DNA of 64,000 nucleotides. Origin: Atrina japonica. Its lineage: Eukaryota; Mollusca; Bivalvia; Pterioida; Pinnidae. Location of the stretch: assembly GCA_030159075.1 (NCBI GenBank), contig BROG01000042.1, positions 558,501 to 622,500 of the forward strand. The letters run 5' to 3'. Both the position numbers and the translations under genes were made by a program. Numbering within the stretch: the stretch's first letter is position 1; the number at the start of each line of letters is the position of its first letter. Of the stretch, positions 1-11,270 are shown piece after piece. The notes beneath the pieces are model-generated. The model was given only the letters and a program-made list of their open reading frames with translations, was not told the DNA's origin and searched no databases.

Positions 1-1205
1 TTTTTTTTTTTTCTTTTTTTTTTATTGCCCAGATTGGTCAGTAATGGTGTCAGGGTTTGGGCCCTGAGGTCACCACTTTACAATGTAAATTTAATCATTT
101 TGAAATCTAAGCAAATTTTTATTAAAGTAACTAACATAACACAGAAACATCTCTCACTCTCAGACTCATACCTGTTAATACCTGTTGATCTATTTTAAAG
201 TTCTTTTTGATCAAGTGTTTAAAAATATACAAGTATATGGAAATACAATGTATGTTTTAAAATAAGTAGTTTTAATCACACAAAATTGTTTATTAATATT
301 ACTTTCAACATCTGAAAGCACATTATTATACAAATACATGTGTACTTAATCATATACATAATTATACATATTATTCTTGAAATAAGTTATGAAGTGATTT
401 CCATTTTAAGTCAAATTTGTTTGTCTGAAACTTAATTTTTGATGAGTATTTTTCTATCTGATAATATTCTTTTAAGTTTCTTTTTAACCCCTCTAAATCA
501 GGTTGTCTACTGTGAAGTCTAGCTTTATATATGTAAAATTTTGTTAGTATAATAATTAAATTCAAAGATCTGAAACTGGTTTTATTTATGAGAAATAGGA
601 CATCAGTCAATGAAAAACGAATATTGATATTACTATTATTGTTTACCTATTCTTGTAAAAGATTCCAGAGATTTCTTATAACATAACAACTATAAAATAA
701 ATGTTCAATTGTCACTTGTTCAGTGTTACAAAAACTACACAGAGAGCAATTTCTTATCTTAAAACAATGTAGATATTTATTAGTGGCTATAATTCTATGT
801 ACTATCCAATATTGAAACCAATTTAAGTTTGTATCCCTTGTACATGAAAAAATATTTTTATTAATAGACTGCCAATTTAGATTGTAATCTAAATTTAATA
901 TTAATTCCCACTTAATTTCTGATTTGGTCTTAACTTGTAATTTATTAACAAATATGTCATACAATGTCCTTGATCCCTGTTTATCTTTACATAACAATTC
1001 AATAATAAATTTGGGTCTATATGGTTTTATTTCTTTACTTTCAATTTGTTTTAAATTTGGCCATTTTTGTAAAATTCGCTACTAATATTCTTCTAATCCA
1101 TGTAAGTTTTAAACTTTTAATATATGTTTCTATATGTGTCATTCGGCAACCTCCATGTTGGTAATCTTGTATCATAGTTATTCTAGCCACTCTGTCTTGT
1201 TTTAT
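1..1205 (-). pseudogene. LINE ORF2 C-terminal end (L1/Tx1-like) with 3' tail
   Basis: The minus strand from about 1205 to 371 encodes the last part of a non-LTR retrotransposon ORF2. A GGC-R-M followed by an SLKLTWIRR-type segment (about 1170-1100) is the usual region after the reverse transcriptase. It is followed by a Cys/His knuckle (C-S-L-C-S-F-C then H-L-F-Y-S-C, about 770-690), as in the zf-RVT domain, and then a basic C-terminal tail. One in-frame TAG lies at 647-649 between two open stretches, and a frame change lies near 1085. The poly-T at 1-24 could be the poly-A tail of this minus-strand element. No endonuclease or RT catalytic core is present. Family placement is from motif memory. 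Confidence 0.72.
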
Positions 1206-1574
1206 TATTGAAGAAAACTAATTACGCTTATGTTTTTGAGACGAGCCTAAAGATTGGAAGATTTTTTTCTCGAGTGAGTTGAGAAAATATAGCGACAGGA
1301 AAGTAATCATTCAAAATGACACAAATTACAAATGGCCTCATAATATTTTGTGTATTAAATTATTTCATTGTTTTTACCTTGAAGCTCAAGATTTACCTAG
1401 ACGAGTAAATGTCTTGTTTAAGATGAAACATAATCCAATACGATCTCATCGCTGTTGACACTGTAGTATAAGCACATGCCACTATTTACATTTCACGGGA
1501 AATGCCTCTGGAAGAATAAAATATAAAAATGAAAGCGGTTTCCGTATGCTCTATTTATCCGGAACTGTAATGTA

Positions 1575-2525
1575 TCATTTAATTTTACTGTCAATATCGT
1601 CCATGATATCAAAACGAATTCTTTTGCCTTGCCTTTGTCCGTAAACTGACCCATTAAAATACCACGCACTTTCAATACCATCGTGTTTCAATAATTGTGT
1701 AATTAGCTCCGCGTTTAATTTCGTCACATCGTCTACGAAACGTATTCCGCCTGCAGCGTTTTTCACCTGTGATCGTTTTTTCATTATTTTAGCTTTGCAT
1801 TCAGAGTTCAGCACTTTAAGTAGTATTGGTCTGTGTTGATCTTTCCTGCCGGGTATTCTATGTACAGCTATAATATCGTTGTCCTCTACAATGACACCTG
1901 CCTTTTCATGGATAATTTCTTTTACAACTGTGCCAGTGTGTTCTCCCTTTGTTTCTTTTACTCCTAGTATTTTAATATTTGTTTTTCTAGAGTACTGTTC
2001 GTTATGGTTTCCCTTTGTTATTGCCATTTTCATGATCATATCTCCTTCTTTAATTTTTCGTTCGAGATCTGCTACCTTTTTATTACTTTGTGCCAATTTT
2101 TCTCTGATGTCGTATATTTCCAGATTTTGACCGTCTATTTTTTCTTTCATTTCACTTATTTCATTGTCAAAAATTCTCTGTTGCTCTGTGAGTTTTTTAT
2201 TTATGGTTTTTTCTATCTTTTCGTTGTTTTTCTGGAGTAAGTTTTGCACTATAGATGTAACAATCTCCTTAAGATCTTCTGTTTTCACAGTTTTCTGCAA
2301 ACCTTCTTTCAGTTCTTTCAGATCTTCTCTAATTAAACCCAAATTAGTGTCCTCATCTTTAAAGGGTTCGTTAATAGATTTGTTTGCTTGTGATCCTTTT
2401 CTGGTACTAGAATTACTTGGCATTTTGTAGAAATATTTTGAAATTGAATCAAAATTATCGCTCATTAAGGCGTTTGGTGTCGAGCAAGTACGTATTAAGT
2501 ATATATGGCTGTATATTTCGAACAA
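1575..2525 (-). CDS. LINE ORF1-like protein (coiled coil + RRM)
   Basis: Open frame of 316 codons. Residues about 45-160 are a long charged heptad region (coiled coil, ending L-E-R-K-I-K). It is followed by an RRM-like part (about 180-260, with a K-I-L-G-V core strand and H-R-I-P-G) and a basic C-terminal part of about 55 residues (R-F-V-D-D-V onward). This order (coiled coil, RRM, C-terminal domain) is that of L1/Tx1-type ORF1p, an RNA-binding trimer that packages LINE RNA. It lies directly upstream, on the same strand, of an ORF2 C-terminal remnant, but endonuclease and RT are absent between them. The element is therefore internally deleted, or these are two elements. The frame is intact, so insertion may be recent. 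It is unlikely to be a host gene. Confidence 0.75.
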   Translation of the reverse strand: MFEIYSHIYLIRTCSTPNALMSDNFDSISKYFYKMPSNSSTRKGSQANKSINEPFKDEDTNLGLIREDLKELKEGLQKTVKTEDLKEIVTSIVQNLLQKNNEKIEKTINKKLTEQQRIFDNEISEMKEKIDGQNLEIYDIREKLAQSNKKVADLERKIKEGDMIMKMAITKGNHNEQYSRKTNIKILGVKETKGEHTGTVVKEIIHEKAGVIVEDNDIIAVHRIPGRKDQHRPILLKVLNSECKAKIMKKRSQVKNAAGGIRFVDDVTKLNAELITQLLKHDGIESAWYFNGSVYGQRQGKRIRFDIMDDIDSKIK

Positions 2526-2529
2526 AGGT

Positions 2530-3820
2530 AAATAAAATATTTGTGCCGATATCTACGGTACTCACACAACTTTACGTTTCAAAATGTTCTTCAAATGGAC
2601 ATTCTCTGGTCAAATATTTCTGCAGAAATTTTACAGAAGTCCTTTCTTCTTATATCCTTATTGCTTCATTTTAAATTTTGTTATTACAAGAAATCAGTAT
2701 TGCAAATTTTTGGCCTGTTTGTTAAGCTCTGCCTTAACAAAACCGTCCACTCATGTACAGCGCCACCTTGAAATCATCTTGTCCAAATGTAAAGTTACAA
2801 GTCCAAAAGCTGAACATTATACAACATAAACTATGATATATACTATCAACATTATACAATATAAACTATAATATATACTATCAACATTTTTCTAGCATGT
2901 CAAAACTCTAACTAAGTTCACTTGATTTAAATAAACACTGAGAAAAGGTGAATGAACATTTTATTTTTGAAATCTACTTTTTAAGATCATTATTTAATAT
3001 ATAATTTTTATGCCCCTGTTGCATTGGCACAGGGAGCATTCATTGTTGCCCTTGACTGCCCTTTCACCCATCCAATTTTTGTTTCAGCACTCTTAATTTT
3101 GTTTTCTCATACACAAAGCTAAGAACCTCAACATGCAAACATAGTTTGAAATTTGGCAGTTATTTACAGTTCTAGAGTTATGCCCCTTTATAACTTGGAA
3201 AATTGCAAATGTTTTCATTTTGCATTCCTAATGCTACAAATGCTGAGAACCACAGCATACAGAGAGAATTTAAATTTAGGCAGTGAGTCATTTACTGTTC
3301 TAGAATAATCACTTAACTACTATTAAGGTCATGAATGCTTAGTTTGCCAAATAAATAAGTAAAGCGGACAAAGAGATTTGTTTTAGAAGTAAAAGAACCT
3401 GAGCACTATTCAGGAACTGAGAAATTTGCTAAACACAACATAACTTATCAATGCAAAAATCTTATTACTTAAGTAAAAACTGAAAAAAAAATGTTTCTTT
3501 GAAAAATTTTCCTTCTTTTTTGAAAAATATATGACTAGTACATTGATGGTTTTAAAAAGTATTCAATGAATTAATGATAAGCAGAGATTTTTTTTCAGTT
3601 TGACTTATTTAGCAAGGAACTTACATGAAATAAATTTGAACAAATAAATTGAATGACTGTTGAAGGAGATTGATTTCAGATGAATTTTTACACAAGTAGC
3701 AACAAATGTGTTTGTATTTGAAATAAGGTGTACAAGAAATGTAGTGTACTTTACTTGATGTTTTCAAGGTAATGAAATGTATTTGAGAAATGCCTTTTAA
3801 TTCATTCTTCTCTGTTTCAG
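2530..3820. other. AT-rich intron/intergenic DNA with a dispersed repeat
   Basis: No gene is seen. About 3010-3300 is a fragment of a dispersed repeat that starts with a 'tgcccctgttg' type end and carries the 'gaaatttggcag' and 'agttatgcccctttataac' words common in bivalve non-coding repeats. The last part is intron sequence upstream of the LYSET exon, ending in a pyrimidine tract and AG at 3819-3820. Confidence 0.4.
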
Positions 3821-4371
3821 GACATCTTTGACCCAGAGTACGTAAATAAGAATGATGAACAACAGACTCGCATTGTTTACATCATTACCTTGAAATTGGA
3901 AAAAAGAACCAAGCGCTGACGATGAAATTCCGTCAACGGTTTGCCTGGATTGGTGTCATTTGTTACCTTGGTGCTTCGTTTGGTGTTCTTTACTATTTCT
4001 TTGAAGTAAATGAGCATTACAATAAACATGGACTTGAACATGTGCATAGATATAAGTCCAAATCTGATATCATATCCAAGGAAGAACCTGGAAAAGAGAT
4101 ACTCCAGGAAAATACCAAATCATGGATGTGGCAATCCCTTATCACAGTGCCAACAAGTGTTTGGTTTGTGATTTTACTCATTCCATATCTGCAAATCTTT
4201 GGCTTTGTTTTAGCATGCACAAAAGCTGAGCCAAAACTAAGTTTTGCTTTCATATGGCCAGGTGTATTGTATTTGAAATATAGACAGTTTGTAGAAAGGT
4301 GTTGCGGAACTCCAAAGAAAGCTGTTAATTCGACCATGTACTCCAATGGATATGTGGTACTGGAAACTTAG
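3821..4371 (+). CDS. LYSET: LYSET/TMEM251 homologue, terminal coding exon
   Basis: The 149-codon protein starts at ATG 3922. It matches the lysosomal enzyme trafficking factor family: an M-x-F-R-Q-R-x-x-W-I-G-V start, a first membrane span at about residues 8-28 followed by F-E-V-N-E-x-Y-N, and a second span at about 74-98 containing W-x-V-I-x-L-I-P-Y-L-Q-x-F and then a C-T-K-A-E-P-K segment. LYSET is a Golgi membrane protein that retains GlcNAc-1-phosphotransferase so that lysosomal enzymes receive mannose-6-phosphate. A splice acceptor (tctgtttcag, 3811-3820) opens the exon, so the 5' UTR is spliced. The same exon carries a 32-codon open frame ending in TGA at 3917-3919, two bases before the ATG. 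The loop between the spans is longer than in vertebrates. The coding part is intact, and its 3' UTR is invaded by transposons about 70 bp after the stop. Confidence 0.85.
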
Positions 4372-4497
4372 TCGTCTGCTAATCTCTGTAAATATGACTT
4401 TATTGTCCCAATGTTATCTCAGTACAACAAATAACTCATGTACAGTGCAATCTCATTATGTTGAAATCGGTAGAGTCGAAATTCTGGATATGTCACA

Positions 4498-4537
4498 AAA
4501 AAAAAAAAAAAAAACACAAAAAAAAAAAAAAAAAAAA

Positions 4538-4603
<66 letters not shown>

Positions 4604-4620
4604 ACCCCCCAAAAACACAA
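4498..4620. repeat. Poly-A then poly-C homopolymer block
   Basis: A runs of 18 and 22 bases are followed at once by 64 C (4540-4603), one A, six C and an A-rich end. The G-rich complement could form G-quadruplexes. Open frames across it (poly-Pro, poly-Gly) are meaningless. Confidence 0.9.
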
Positions 4621-4689
4621 AAAGTGAAACAAGTGGAAAGTCTGGCCCTGATTTTTGTAGATATAATGATATATCAATTAAAATTTAGG

Positions 4690-5722
4690 CAGGGTTTTTC
4701 CCTGACGCAAATTTTCTGCGTATTTACGCGTAAAAATCCTAAATGACGCCTAAAATAAGATATATTGCGTCCTAGTGGACGCGTTAAATACTTGATGTCT
4801 TTCGAGATCGTTTGGGTAAATAAACCAAGCATGCGACCTATTTCTACCAGTTTGCTTCTTTTTTATCTCCATTTCTTATGTTCTAGTGCAATTCCACAAG
4901 AAAACCAAGAAACTGAATTCATCATTTTAATTTTTATCAATAATAAAACAGGAAAATCTTTACCTCTAATATAGATCTAGAATCAACAAGACAACATCGT
5001 TCATCACTTTATGGGTACTACCGGAAGTATAAATTAAAGAAGGGATACCAAACCCGACTTTCATTTGAATTATGGAAATTAAAAAATAACAATTAAAGTA
5101 CTAATGATAGTTATATAAAATGATTTATTTACACAAATGTTTATGTAAATCCTACATATGAAAAAGTACTTTAACACTTAAAATGGATAAAATAGATATA
5201 ATTTTCAAATAAATAAATTTGAGGCATCAGTTAGAAGGCTACATGTATTTAGTAACTTTTCAGTTTTGCATCTATATTTCTAAAAACATGTAATTGTATT
5301 ACAATTTATAGATTTCTAATATAAATTTTCCATATGATTTCAAATGTAGTTAAAACAACTATATTTTATTTAATTTCTTATAAACCTTTAATCTGTAGTA
5401 CATGTATGTATACAATAATTATATATTGAATTAAGGGAACTCTGAGGGTTCAAGAACAAACCAGGAAGTTACGATGGTGTTACAGTAACGTATAAAAATG
5501 GCGCTGATGTTTTGTTTCACATATGAGTGCGGGAAAAATTACTCACTATTCCGACATGATTAAGTTATGATCAGAAAATAAATGCTCCACATGTACTCTT
5601 GATATTTTCTGGTCGAATTGAAGTGGACTCCAAATGGACTCCTAAATTACCAAATGGACTCCTAATTTTGTAGTTGTGGGAGTCCATGGACTCCTCATTT
5701 GAAAATCCCAGGGAAAACCCTG
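4690..5722. mobile_element. Nested hAT-like TIR element with 7-bp target duplication
   Basis: It begins CAGGGTTTTTCCCTG and ends with the matching inverted form (CAGGGAAAACCCTG). Both ends are self-complementary as well as complementary to each other. The direct repeat atttagg flanks it exactly (4683-4689 and 5723-5729), near the 8-bp duplication typical of hAT elements. It is 1033 bp long with no transposase frame. It sits inside the 4443-5801 element, so it inserted later. Confidence 0.65.
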
Positions 5723-5802
5723 ATTTAGGTTATCTTGAATTCCGGATATCTCAAAGTAATAGGGGCGGTCCCATGAGTTTCGAGATAACAAAATTCCACT
5801 GT

Positions 5803-7020
5803 ATTTGGGATCAGTATATTCATTTGGGATGATTGTAAATATTTGGGATGCAAGTGCATATATGCCATATTTGGGATGATTGTAAATATTTGGGATGCAA
5901 GTGCATATATGCCATATTTGGGATGTAAATATTGTCATACATATTTTATATTTGAGATGATTTTATAAATTAGATGTTGGGATGATTGTGTAAATTTGTC
6001 ATATTTGGGATGGTTGTAAAAATATATCATATTTGGGATTGTAATTATTTGGGATACATAGACATCAGTGATATATTTGAGATGAATGTACACATGTCAT
6101 GTATGGAATGGTTGTAAATGTGTGAATGGTTGTAAATGTATGTCATGTATGGTATGGTTGTAAATGTGTGAATGTTTGTAAATATATGTCATGTATGGTA
6201 TGGTTGTAAATATATGTCATGTATGGTATGGTTGTAAATGTATGTCATATATAGAACAGTTGTAAATATATGTCATGTATGGTATGGTTGTAAATGTATG
6301 TCATGTATGGTATGGTTGTAAATGTGTGAATGGTTGTAAATGTATGTCATGTATGGTGTGGTTGTAAATGTATGTCATATAGAGAATAGTTGTAAATGTA
6401 CGTTATGTATGGTATGGTTGTAAATGTGTATGTCATGTATGTTATGTATGGTTGTAAATGTATGTCATGTATGGTATGGTTGGTAAATGTATATGTATGG
6501 TATGGTTGTAAATATATGTCATATAGACAATAGTTGTAAATGTATATATTATGTATGGTGTAAATATGGTGTAAATGTAGGTCACGTCTGGTATGGTTGT
6601 AAATGTAGGTCATGTATGGTTTATGGTTGTAAATGTATGTCATGTATGGTATGGTTGTAAATGTATGTCATATAGACAATAGTTGTAAATGTATGTTATG
6701 TATGGTATGGTTGTAAATGTATGTCATGTATGGTATGGTTGTAAATGTATGTCATATAGACAATAGTTGTAAATGTATGTTATGTATGGTATGGTTGTAA
6801 ATGTATGTCATGTATGGTATGGTTGTAAATGTATGTCATGTATGGTATGGTTGTAAATGTATGTCATATAGACAATAGTTGTAAATGTATGTTATGTATG
6901 GTATGGTTGTTGTATGTAAATGTAGGTCATGTATGGTATGGTTGTAAATATATGTCATGTATGGTATGGTTGTAAATGTATGTCATGTATGGTATACATG
7001 TATGTTATATCTGGGATTGT
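5803..7020. repeat. Minisatellite, about 28-bp units
   Basis: Degenerate tandem repeats. About 5805-6070 has 'tttgggatgattgtaaata' units. From about 6100 to 7000 the unit is about 28 bp (atgtatggtatggttgtaaa plus tgtatgtc), with an interspersed 'catatagacaatag' variant. The array begins right at the right end of the upstream transposon. Minus-strand frames rich in Tyr, His and Thr are by-products. Confidence 0.9.
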
Positions 7021-7467
7021 CAAAGACATTTGAGATGATTTTCAATCATATTTTTATATTTGGAATTATTGTCATATACATCATATTGGGGATAATTGTA
7101 TATATAAATCATATTTTTAAATATTATAAATCAAGTTATTTGTATGTTGTAAAGATTTTGGATGTTTCATTATATTTGGGTTGGACATGTACAGTATTCT
7201 TACTGTGGTTGATGATATATATGAAGTGACTGTAATATAGACAACATATAATCGGTACGTGTATGTGATGGCATGGTGGTGTTGTCCGATTCACATAAGA
7301 TGGCGGGGCGGAGTAACCTTTTGATTTTCATACGGATGATTCCACTCACTTTTCGGTTATGACAAGCTGTGACATTTTATTCTTCACTGGATACTCTCTT
7401 GTATATGTTGATAAGTAGGAACGATTACTTAAATCAGTAAAATTTTAATAATATCTTTATATACATA
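7021..7467. other. Short spacer between two satellites
   Basis: AT-rich single-copy-looking DNA. No gene, splice site pair or terminal repeat is seen. Confidence 0.3.
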
Positions 7468-9291
7468 AAATTTAAACTTGTCCAGATCAAGAAGGGGTTC
7501 ACAAGACTCCACCCCACCAGATTATATGGATTTTACATTTAAACTTGTCCAGATCAAGAAGGGGGTGTCACAAGACTCCACCCCACCAGATTATATGGAT
7601 TTTACATTTAAACTTGTCCAGATCAAGAAGGGGGTTCACAAGACTCCACCCCACCAGATTATATGGATTTTACATTTAAACTTGTCCAGATCAAGAAGGG
7701 GTGTCACAAGACTCCAGCCCACCAGATTATATGGATTTTACATTTAAACTTGTCCAGATCAAGAAGGGGTGTCACAAGACTCGTCCACATCAGATTATAT
7801 GGATTTTACATTTAAACTTGTCCAGATCAAGAAGGGGGTGTCACAAGACTCCAGCCCACCAGATTATATGGATTTTACATTTAAACTTGTCCAGATCAAG
7901 AAGGGGTGTCACAAGACTCCAGCCCACCAGATTATATGGATTTTACATTTAAACTTGTCCAGATCAAGAAGGGGGGTGTCACAATGGATTTTACATTTCC
8001 ACTTGTCCAGATCAGAAGGGGGTTCACAAGACTCCATATGGATGGATTTTACATTTAAACTTGTCCAGATCAAGAAGGGGTGTCACAAGACTCCAGCCCA
8101 CCAGATTATATGGATTTTACATTTAAACTTGTCCAGATCAAGAAGGGGTGTCACAAGACTCCAGCCCACGAGATTATATGGATTTTACATTTAAACTTGT
8201 CCAGATCAAGAAGGGGGTTCACAAGACTCCACCCCATCAGATTATATGGATTTTACATTTAAACTTGTCCAGATCAAGAAGGGGGTTCACAAGACTCCAC
8301 CCCACCAGATTATATGGATTTTACATTTAAATTTCCAGATCAAGAACTTGTCCGGATCAAGATAGGGGTGTCATCAAGAACTCACAGACCCACCCCACCA
8401 GATTATATGGATTTTACATTTAAACTTGTCCAGATCAAGAAGGGGTGTCACAAGACTCCAGCCCACCAGATTATATGGATTTTACATTTAAACTTGTCCA
8501 GATCAAGAAGGGGGTTCACAAGACTCCACCCCATCAGATTATATGGATTTTACATTTAAACTTGTCCAAGACTCCAGCCCATCAAGAAGGGGTGTCCACA
8601 AGGATCACAGACTCCAGCCCACCAGATTATATGGATTTTAACATTTAAACTTGTTCCAGATCAAGAAGGGATGTCACAAGACTCCACCCACCAGATTATA
8701 TGGATTTTACATTTAAACTTGTCCAGATCAAAAAGGGGTGTCACAAGACTCCAGCCCATCAAATTATATGGATTTTACATTTAAACTTGTCCAGATCAAA
8801 AAGGGGTGTCACAAGACTCCACCCCACCAGATTATATGGATTTTACATTTAAACTTGTCCAGATCAAGAAGGGGTGTCACAAGACTCCACCCCACCAGAT
8901 TATATGGATTTTACATTTAAACTTGTCCAGATCAAGAAGGGGTGTCACAAGACTCCACCCCACCAGATTATATGGATTTTACATTTAAACTTGTCCAGAT
9001 CAAGAAGGGGTTGTCGCAAGACTCCAGGGGGTTCCAAGACTCCACCCCACCAGATTATATGGATTTTACATTTAAACTTGTCCAGATCAAGAAGGGGTGT
9101 CACAAGACTCCAGCCCACCAGATTATATGGATTTTACATTTAAACTTGTCCAGATCAAGAAGGGGTGTCACAAGACTCCACCCCATCAGATTATATGGAT
9201 TTTACATTTAAACTTGTCCAGATCAAGAAGGGGTGTCACAAGACTCCACCCCACCAGATTATATGGATTTTACTGTACCGGTACATATAAG
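7468..9291. repeat. 68-bp minisatellite, about 26 copies
   Basis: The unit is 68 bp and contains 'aaacttgtccagatcaagaa', 'ggggtgtcacaagactcca' and 'ccagattatatggattttac'. Copies are highly alike, with a few shortened, expanded or scrambled units near 7978-8045, 8330-8400, 8560-8600 and 9005-9035. The strict period between starts is visible at 8738, 8806, 8874 and 8942. Because 68 is not a multiple of 3, one unit reads in all frames, producing many false repeat-protein frames. Confidence 0.95.
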
Positions 9292-11270
9292 TGTATATAC
9301 TAGCATACATTTAAATCATGAAGTCTCTCACTTCCTGTCAGAGCAGGTTCAAGTCCAGCTGTGAGAAAGTTTTCCAGTTTACTAGCAGAAGGACGATGGT
9401 CTCTTCCCATGTGGATTTTACATTGTAACAAGAAGGTTCTCAAGACCCCAGCCCACCATTATAAGACTAAACTTGCCGCCACCATATAACTGAAAAATAG
9501 TTAAATGTGGTGTTAAACAACATTAAAAATTCATACAAATATTTGGGATGATTGTTAATATTTTATGTAGATTTACACGTGTCCCTATCAGGCTATATGG
9601 TAAAAACTTTTGGATGATTGTCACAAGACTACCCCATCAGATTTTATGTAGATTTTACTCGTGTCAATATCTGGGCTATTGTAAATTATATGGATTTTAA
9701 CATTTTGATTGTTAATCAAGAAGGGGTGTCAAAATACAACATACTTTTCAAACTGGAGCTCAACTGATGAATGGGGACAACCAAATAAAACTCGTGTGTA
9801 GATTCATTTTGTTGTATTCAATTTGGCAATTTTGCTAAATTCAGTATCTGATATTGTATGCTATGATGTTAAATTGCAGGCCTAAATATACATATTATAT
9901 GGATTTTACATAAACATGATATCGAAAAAGGGGTTCATAATGCTCAAGACGATCGATTTCTGTCTATTTAAACTGTAATCAAGAAGGGGTGGTTTAGCTC
10001 ATCAATTATTTTAAATAGATTTTCTAAAGAGAAAGTGTTCTCAGGCAAGGCCAAATAATGGAATACAGTGGTGTACTCTTAGACGGGTGTTTTCGGCTAT
10101 ACCAGATTTATGGATTTTATTATTTGGCCCTTGTATGACTACCACTTTATGGATTTTACAAAACTTGTCCATATACTTTTCAAGATAAGAGCCCAACAGA
10201 TTAATGGTACTAAATTGATCAGAAACGATATCAGTCTTGAGCATTATAACTTTTGATATTAGGGGTTTACAAGATATTTACCCCACCACTAGGTCGTTGC
10301 ATTTAAACTGTCCAGATCAAGAAGGTGGGGGGGTGGACCGTTTGAGTCCCCGATGGTTATCTATCTATTATTTCTTTATACATAAACCTAGTTCCTGGTA
10401 TTTCAAGGTCCACCCCACCCGATTATGATTTTACATCTTATACTCCAAAGTAATATTTGGCACTGTTAACACTATTTAAATTCGAAAATTGTCTAGAAGG
10501 GGTGTCACAAGACTAGTCAGATTATATTTTTACAGTGGTTACTCTTAGACAAGGATTTCGGCTACCCCACAGATTTAGAGATATTATTTTGTCCAGCAAG
10601 AAGGGGTGATACCACTTTATCTTTAGAAAATACATTATACTTGTCCAAAAGAAGAGTCTCAACTGATGAATTATCTAATTTTTGACAGAAACGATATCGT
10701 ATATACTAGCATACATTTAAATATGAAGTCTGGTATTATGTTTATCAAGTATTGAGATAACCACTAGGTCGTTGCCACTGTACATTGCTGGTTCTCTCCT
10801 GGACCGTTAAAGAGCCGCCCCATATAACTGAGGTTATGGTGTTAAACCTAGTTACCTGGTATTTATGTAGTACCGTGTGATATCATCTATTGTAAACTAA
10901 TGATTGTTGATAATATTTTTTGGCACTGTTAACACTGGGCTATTTAAAATTCGAAAATTGTCTAATAGCTAGAAAGATACATACATTTTTTACAACTGAG
11001 TGGTTACAACTTAAATAAATTTTCGTGGCTATACTTTTAGAGATATTATTTGGCCTTGTAAATGATACCACTTTATCTATTATGAAATTACATATATACT
11101 TATTCAAATTAAGAGCTCAACTGATATAATGTCTAATTGACAGTCTATTAGACGATATCAGTCTTGAGCATTAAATACTTTGGTAGAAATGTTTTATAAT
11201 AAATCTAAACGTATAGCCAAATCCATCTTAGAGTAACCACTGTAAAAAAAATGACTATCTTAGCTTTAGA
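9292..11270. repeat. Mosaic region: SINE-like tails and dispersed repeats mixed with 68-bp satellite words
   Basis: About 9310-9530 and 10725-10860 carry bivalve SINE-type sequence ('gccgccaccatataactga' and 'ggtgttaaac' endings). Three versions of one dispersed repeat lie at about 10040-10250, 10510-10730 and 11000-11190. The first two are peppered with short words from the 68-bp satellite ('ggattttac', 'aacttgtcc', 'aagaaggggtg'), and the third is nearly clean. No gene is seen. Confidence 0.6.

Larger units (their letters stand above)
4443..5801. mobile_element. pogo/Tigger-like TIR element in the LYSET 3' UTR
   Basis: The left end (CAGTGCAATCTCATTATG) and the reverse complement of the right end (CAGTGGAATTTTGTTATC) are imperfect inverted repeats of about 50 bp. 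They are flanked by TA on both sides (4441-4442 and 5802-5803). This fits a TA-targeting Tc1/pogo-group element. No transposase frame is visible, so it is non-autonomous. It hosts a second element (4690-5722) and an A/C homopolymer block. A single related end also lies near 11880-12030. Confidence 0.6.

Noticed and set aside
4346..4688. Poly-proline and poly-glycine frames
   Set aside because: Produced by the 64-base C run.
6347..6643. Tyr/His/Thr-rich minus-strand protein
   Set aside because: Translation of the 28-bp minisatellite.
7468..9291. Possible CRISPR array (regular repeats)
   Set aside because: The whole 68-bp unit is repeated, with no unique spacers, in eukaryotic DNA.
7478..9303. 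Many 60-140-codon frames repeating M-D-F-T-F-K-L-V-Q-I-K-K-G
   Set aside because: They are translations of the 68-bp minisatellite in all frames. No splice sites, no independent start, and the period is not a multiple of three.
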